From: Acidimicrobiaceae bacterium
GTDB lineage: Bacteria > Actinomycetota > Acidimicrobiia > Acidimicrobiales > UBA8592
DNA: 19,738 nucleotides
Reading direction: 5' to 3'
Assembly: GCA_002724825.1 (NCBI GenBank)
Contig: PBPU01000055.1
Span: 42,056-61,793, forward strand
A model generated the notes under the pieces. It did no database searches. It worked only from the letters and a program-made list of their open reading frames with translations, and had not been told where the DNA came from. Made by a program: the position numbers and the translations under genes. Within the stretch, counting starts at the first letter, position 1, and each line of letters starts with the position of its first letter. This document shows, in pieces, positions 16,724 to 19,738 of the stretch.

Positions 16724-17814
16724 ATCGCCTACGAAGAGAACAAACACTTAGCCCATTAGACCTTTCTGATAGGTCAGATAAAGTTCGTTCCAAGCTCTCA
16801 AAAAGCGAAGCAGTGGTTGTCATGGACCCTCCAAACGTCCAATGGATGACAGGATTTACTGGAAGCAACGGAACTGTCTATATCGACCATGAGAGGTTCG
16901 TCCTTATTACCGATCAAAGATACCAAGAGCAGGGGCCTCTTGAGATAATGCAGACTCGTTCAACGGCTGAACTAGCAATTTCTAAAAATTCGATAGAAGA
17001 ATTACCTAAACTTGCGGGACGTAAAACAATTAAGCTTGATTCCAATAAAGTGACGTGGGCATCAGCTGTACGTCTTGGCGAAACCCTTGAAGGCGACATT
17101 GTTCCTTCTTCCCCCTTAAACGCTCTTAGGGCGCAAAAAGATGAACGCGAAATAGAGAGAATCTCGCTAGCAGCAAAGATAGCTGACCAAGCCTTGAAAG
17201 ATACAGTTCCTCTTTTTTCCCAAAAGGTATCCGAGGTAGAAATAGCTGCGCATCTTGATAATAAAATTCGAGAATATGGTGCATCGGAAAGCGCCTATAA
17301 GACAATAGTTGCATCAGGGGTGAATAGTTCTAAACCACATGCGCAACCAAGCGAAAAACAAATTGAACAAGGTGATGTATTAATAGTCGATGTGGGGGCA
17401 GTCGTCGACGGCTATAGGTCGGATATGACGCGGACCTTTGTTATCGGTAAACCTACAGACTTACAGGAGAACTACTTGGGGGTAGTTCTCGAAGCGCAGC
17501 AAGAGGGAGTAAAGATTCTTGAACCAGATATGCCATGTGCTGAGATAGATCGACGTTGTCGGATGAAAATTGAAGAAGCGGGATGGGGGCCATCCTTCAT
17601 CCATGGCACCGGACATGGTGTCGGGCTTGATATCCACGAATCACCTGCTATCAATAGTCGCAGTAAAGATAAATTGTTGACCGGAATGATAGTAACTATT
17701 GAGCCTGGAATTTACTTTACAGACATTTGTGGGGTCCGATGGGAAGACCTCTATGAAATAACAGAAACAGGGGCAAGGCAGCTAACTCTTAGTAGCAAGT
17801 CACCGCAAGCCTAA
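16720..17814 (+). CDS. Xaa-Pro aminopeptidase / M24B metallopeptidase
   Basis: This M24B peptidase (364 aa) would release N-terminal residues before proline, or act as a dipeptidase on Xaa-Pro. The creatinase N-terminal domain is at about 18-130 (QWMTGFTGSNG). The pita-bread catalytic domain is at about 145-350 and has all five metal ligands: D224 and D235 (VDVGAVVDGYRSDMTRTF), H299 (HGTGHGVGLDIHESP), E328 (IEPGIYF) and E342 (RWEDLYEIT). SGVNSSKPHAQPS (199-211) is the usual substrate-side block. The ATGA overlap with aroQ places it in the aro unit. A pepP/pepQ-like gene just before efp is a very common arrangement. I cannot separate the PepP and PepQ subtypes from the sequence alone. Confidence 0.93.
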   Translation: MNRLRREQTLSPLDLSDRSDKVRSKLSKSEAVVVMDPPNVQWMTGFTGSNGTVYIDHERFVLITDQRYQEQGPLEIMQTRSTAELAISKNSIEELPKLAGRKTIKLDSNKVTWASAVRLGETLEGDIVPSSPLNALRAQKDEREIERISLAAKIADQALKDTVPLFSQKVSEVEIAAHLDNKIREYGASESAYKTIVASGVNSSKPHAQPSEKQIEQGDVLIVDVGAVVDGYRSDMTRTFVIGKPTDLQENYLGVVLEAQQEGVKILEPDMPCAEIDRRCRMKIEEAGWGPSFIHGTGHGVGLDIHESPAINSRSKDKLLTGMIVTIEPGIYFTDICGVRWEDLYEITETGARQLTLSSKSPQA

Positions 17815-17838
17815 CGCTATCCGGTTACAGTGGAACAC

Positions 17839-17863
17839 TAGTATTGAAATGGACTTGGGGGCG
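17839..17863 (+). promoter_or_regulatory. efp upstream region: possible -10 and ribosome binding site
   Basis: The 51-bp gap after the aminopeptidase has TAGTAT at 17839-17844, a TANNNT match, and a GGGGGCG stretch at 17857-17863 just before the efp ATG. Unlike the leaderless starts in this window, this one would give a short leader of about 15 nt with a ribosome binding site. Read-through from the aro unit is equally possible. Confidence 0.3.
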
Positions 17864-17865
17864 AA

Positions 17866-18429
17866 ATGGTCGCTGTATCAACGAACGAACTAAAAAACGG
17901 TTGGACGTTGTTGCTCGATGGAAACCTCATGCAAGTAATTGAATTTCAGCATGTGAAACCCGGGAAAGGCCCTGCCTTCGTTCGAAGCAAGCTTAAAAAT
18001 ACCCGAACAGGAGCAGTGGTCGAGAAAACCTTTCGAGCTGGAGAGACAGTTGAGCGAGCGAACATAGACAAGCGTGAAATGCAATATCTCTATCGAGATG
18101 GCGAGGGGTTCGTCTTTATGGATAACGAAACCTATGAACAAATTAGCGTTGCCTCAGAGACTCTTGGCGATACAGCAAATTATGTAGTCGAAGGCTCTTC
18201 AGCGGTTCTACTTATGTATGGTGATGAAATTGTTAGCACTGAACTGACTGCCTCCGTGGAGCTAGTAATTACTGAAACCGAGCCAGGTATGCAAGGAGAT
18301 CGCGTTTCTGGAGCTACAAAACCTGCAACATTAGAGACTGGTCTAACTATCCAAGTTCCCCTATTTCTAGAGATTGGGGAGACAATCAAGGTGGACACAA
18401 GATCCGGAAGTTATATCAGCCGAGCGTAA
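17866..18429 (+). CDS. efp: Translation elongation factor P
   Basis: EF-P enters the ribosomal E site and relieves stalling at consecutive prolines. It has 187 aa and three beta-barrel domains, the normal size. The tip of domain I is HVKPGKGPAFVRSKLKN (29-45), with Lys34 at the centre of a PGKGP loop. This loop type is typical of Actinobacteria, where the lysine is reported to work without modification; no epmA, epmB or deoxyhypusine-type gene lies nearby, in agreement. MQYLYRDGEGFVFMDNETYEQI (about 67-88) and the C-terminal LEIGETIKVDTRSGSYISRA are canonical. nusB follows after 28 nt, as in many bacteria. Confidence 0.97.
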   Translation: MVAVSTNELKNGWTLLLDGNLMQVIEFQHVKPGKGPAFVRSKLKNTRTGAVVEKTFRAGETVERANIDKREMQYLYRDGEGFVFMDNETYEQISVASETLGDTANYVVEGSSAVLLMYGDEIVSTELTASVELVITETEPGMQGDRVSGATKPATLETGLTIQVPLFLEIGETIKVDTRSGSYISRA

Positions 18430-18457
18430 AGTGCTCTCTTTCAGGAGCGAAGGGCCA

Positions 18458-18907
18458 ATGGACATGACAGCTACAAACGAACTACCTGAAGGTACGCCCG
18501 ACTACATTGCGAAGCGCCGCCAAGGCAGAGAGACTCTTCTTGGGTTGCTTTATGAAGCCGAATTGAAACAGGATGACTTGGAAACGATTGTCGAAAGCAG
18601 CCCATTGGACCTAGACGGTTATGCGCAGAATATCTTTGACCGGTTGCTAAAAGATATCGAAAGAATTGACGACGAAGTCTCTAGTATCAGCCAGAAATGG
18701 GAATTAGAGAGAATGGTCGCAGTTGACTTATCGATCCTTCGAATATCTATGTGTGAAATTATCTCAAACCCCAAGATCCCAGCAGCAGTTATCGTTAGCG
18801 AAGCAGTAGAACTGGCAGCCAAATACTCTACTGACGCATCTGGCCCCTTTATTAATGGTGTTCTGGCGGAAGCGTGCTTGCGATTCCGCCCTGGAGAACC
18901 AATATAA
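18458..18907 (+). CDS. nusB: Transcription antitermination factor NusB
   Basis: NusB binds boxA RNA with NusE/S10 and supports rRNA antitermination. It is all-helical and has 149 aa from ATG 18458. KRRQGRETLLGLLYEAEL (19-36) matches the N-terminal helix, and the core VAVDLSILRISMCEI (87-101), VIVSEAVELAAKYSTDASG (111-129) and FINGVLAEA (131-139) are typical. I reject the longer frame from 18374 because it overlaps efp and adds 28 unrelated residues. CAGGAG (about 18442-18447) and AAGGG (18450-18454) precede the start; ATG 18464 is an alternative two codons on. The pyr leader begins about 55 nt after the stop. Confidence 0.93.
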   Translation: MDMTATNELPEGTPDYIAKRRQGRETLLGLLYEAELKQDDLETIVESSPLDLDGYAQNIFDRLLKDIERIDDEVSSISQKWELERMVAVDLSILRISMCEIISNPKIPAAVIVSEAVELAAKYSTDASGPFINGVLAEACLRFRPGEPI

Positions 18908-18961
18908 AGCAATAAAAAAATAAGAATGCGCGCGCAAAACCAGACTGAGATGGTAGGTTGT

Positions 18962-19007
18962 CACTGACCGTAAATCGAGTCCCGTGAGGCTCAAACGGTG
19001 AAAGGTG
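18962..19007 (+). promoter_or_regulatory. PyrR-binding leader hairpin overlapping pyrR ribosome binding site
   Basis: The upper stem GAGTC (18977-18981) / GGCTC (18988-18992) closes a CCGTGA hexaloop that fits the known PyrR-binding consensus CNGNGA, within AGUCCNGNGAGGCU. An asymmetric internal loop (aaatc / aa) separates it from a lower stem ACCGT (18967-18971) / ACGGT (18995-18999). An outer stem CACT (18962-18965) / GGTG (19004-19007) can cover the AAAGGTG Shine-Dalgarno (19001-19007) of the ATG at 19013. PyrR with UMP or UTP bound would stabilise this and repress translation, as described for mycobacterial pyr leaders. A possible -10 (TAGGTT, 18954-18959) lies just upstream but would start the RNA within the outer stem, so promoter placement is open. 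Confidence 0.82.
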
Positions 19008-19012
19008 CCGCG

Positions 19013-19588
19013 ATGGCAATACAGAACGACGGATCAACGCCCCACATTAGGGGCGTTTTTATTGCCCGGTCGGAAGTTATGGACTCGGATGATGTGCGCC
19101 GAGCTTTATGGCGCATGGCGCATGAAATACTCGAGCACAATCATGGCATCTCCGATGTTGCCATCGTCGGCCTGCAAACCGGAGGAGCACCATTAGCAAG
19201 GAAATTAGCTGAGAATCTTGCTGAGATTGAAGGATCAAATATCCCTGTTGGATATCTTGACGTAGCCTTTTACAGGGATGACATTGGTTTACGGCCAGTA
19301 TCTCCTAGAGAGCCTACGGAAATTCCATTTGATTTAAGTGACAAAACAGTCGTTCTGGTAGATGATGTGCTCTTCACGGGAAGAACTATTCGGGCTGCTT
19401 TAGATGCTGTCACAGACTTTGGCCGTCCAGCTTCTGTGCAACTTGCTGTAATGGTCGATCGAGGGCACCGGGAACTACCAATTCGTCCAGACTTTGTGGG
19501 AAAAAATATTCCTACGCGAAGAGACGAACTTGTTGATGTTCGAGAAGACAGTGTTCAAATCGGAGAATACAAGGAGTCGAGCGAATGA
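19013..19588 (+). CDS. pyrR: PyrR, pyrimidine operon regulator / uracil phosphoribosyltransferase
   Basis: PyrR binds pyr mRNA when UMP or UTP is high and lowers expression of pyrimidine biosynthesis; many also make UMP from uracil and PRPP. From ATG 19013 it has 191 aa. EVMDSDDVRRALWRMAHEILEH (21-42) matches the N-terminal helix, VGLQTGGAPLARKLA (52-66) the flexible-loop region, DVAFYRDD (83-90) the family block, and VVLVDDVLFTGRTIRAAL (113-130) the PRPP loop. The start is chosen for AAAGGTG 5 nt upstream. GTG 18998 would lie inside the PyrR hairpin, and ATG 19079 has GGAAG only 2 nt away and would remove the first strand. Codons 8-17 contain a perfect intrinsic terminator. The stop overlaps pyrB as ATGA. 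Confidence 0.93.
   Translation: MAIQNDGSTPHIRGVFIARSEVMDSDDVRRALWRMAHEILEHNHGISDVAIVGLQTGGAPLARKLAENLAEIEGSNIPVGYLDVAFYRDDIGLRPVSPREPTEIPFDLSDKTVVLVDDVLFTGRTIRAALDAVTDFGRPASVQLAVMVDRGHRELPIRPDFVGKNIPTRRDELVDVREDSVQIGEYKESSE
19036..19063 (+). terminator. Intrinsic terminator hairpin inside the 5' end of pyrR
   Basis: AACGCCCC (19036-19043) pairs perfectly with GGGGCGTT (19050-19057) across the six-base loop acatta. Five T (19056-19060) and ATT follow. This is a strong Rho-independent terminator by form, located about 45 nt after the PyrR-binding hairpin and 23 nt into the open frame from ATG 19013. If ribosomes start at 19013 they would cover it; if translation is blocked it should form. Confidence 0.75.
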
Positions 19589-19738
19589 CATCGACAAACC
19601 ACATCAGAGGAGTAGACGACCTCGGGAAAGACGGGATTCTGGAAATTCTAGAACTAAGCAATCATTTTCTTGAGGTAAGCAATCGAAGAATCCCAAAAGT
19701 ACCTGCACTTCGTGGGAAAACAGTCGCCTCGTTATTTT
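19585..19738 (+). CDS. pyrB: Aspartate carbamoyltransferase catalytic subunit (partial, 3' truncated)
   Basis: PyrB joins carbamoyl phosphate and aspartate, the first committed step of pyrimidine synthesis. Only 51 codons are visible before the window ends. HIRGVDDLGKDGILEILELS (6-25) and KVPALRGKTVASLF (38-51) match the N-terminal domain just before the carbamoyl-phosphate site (STRT), which is cut off. ATG 19585 overlaps the pyrR stop as ATGA and has AAGGAG (19571-19576) 8 nt upstream. The pyrR-pyrB order is the classic start of the pyr operon under PyrR control. Confidence 0.92.
   Translation, partial: MTSTNHIRGVDDLGKDGILEILELSNHFLEVSNRRIPKVPALRGKTVASLF

Noticed and set aside
18374..18457. 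Longer nusB starting within efp
   Set aside because: It would add 28 residues unlike NusB and overlap efp by 56 nt, whereas ATG 18458 has a ribosome binding site at a usable distance.
19036..19063. The hairpin as a simple terminator for the upstream efp-nusB unit
   Set aside because: It is 129 nt after the nusB stop, beyond the PyrR-binding hairpin and within the pyrR reading frame, so control of pyrR fits better, although it would also stop read-through from nusB.
1..19738. Mobile element, phage, CRISPR, toxin-antitoxin or defence system
   Set aside because: No transposase, integrase, direct-repeat array, tRNA-flanked insertion or anomalous gene is seen; gene content and order are housekeeping throughout.

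Overview
This window is a dense stretch of bacterial housekeeping genes and looks like a chromosomal segment of an actinobacterium. The evidence is the secD-secF-apt-rel and alaS-ruvX-mltG-aroE order, an EF-P of the PGKGP loop type, a DivIVA-domain repeat protein, a SepF-type protein, and TANNNT -10 boxes placed 6-7 nt before start codons. Base composition is moderate (roughly 40-45% G+C by eye), low for the phylum. This fits a marine, possibly acidimicrobial lineage, but the species is an inference. I saw no mobile elements, CRISPR arrays, tRNA or rRNA genes, or broken genes. Almost every base is coding; the largest gaps are about 80-110 bp and hold promoters or leader RNA.

Layout. Positions 1-1747 hold the secD 3' end, secF (Sec motor membrane subunits) and apt (adenine salvage). 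Positions 1773-4731 hold a bifunctional (p)ppGpp synthetase/hydrolase and a DivIVA-repeat protein. Positions 4813-7832 are hisS-aspS, two aminoacyl-tRNA synthetases joined by an ATGA overlap. Positions 7860-8117 carry a very short SepF-like cell-division protein on the minus strand, the only minus-strand gene, divergent from rarA. Positions 8223-9920 are rarA (replication-fork AAA+ ATPase) and a small membrane coiled-coil protein. Positions 9981-15223 are alaS, ruvX/yqgF, mltG and aroE. Positions 15282-17814 are aroB, aroQ and an M24 aminopeptidase, mostly overlapping by 4 nt. Positions 17866-18907 are efp and nusB. Positions 18962-19738 are the pyr operon start: a PyrR-binding RNA hairpin, pyrR and the beginning of pyrB.

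Two regulatory patterns stand out. First, six genes that appear to open transcription units (rel, hisS, sepF-like, rarA, alaS, aroB) lack a Shine-Dalgarno and instead carry TANNNT ending 6 or 7 nt before the start codon, as expected for leaderless mRNAs. Downstream genes have Shine-Dalgarno sequences or overlapping starts. Second, the pyrR leader contains a textbook PyrR-binding hexaloop hairpin whose outer stem can cover the pyrR Shine-Dalgarno. A perfect 8-bp intrinsic terminator then lies inside the first 17 codons of pyrR. This suggests that PyrR blocks translation and thereby exposes an intragenic terminator. This combined translational and transcriptional switch is the most interesting signal in the window.
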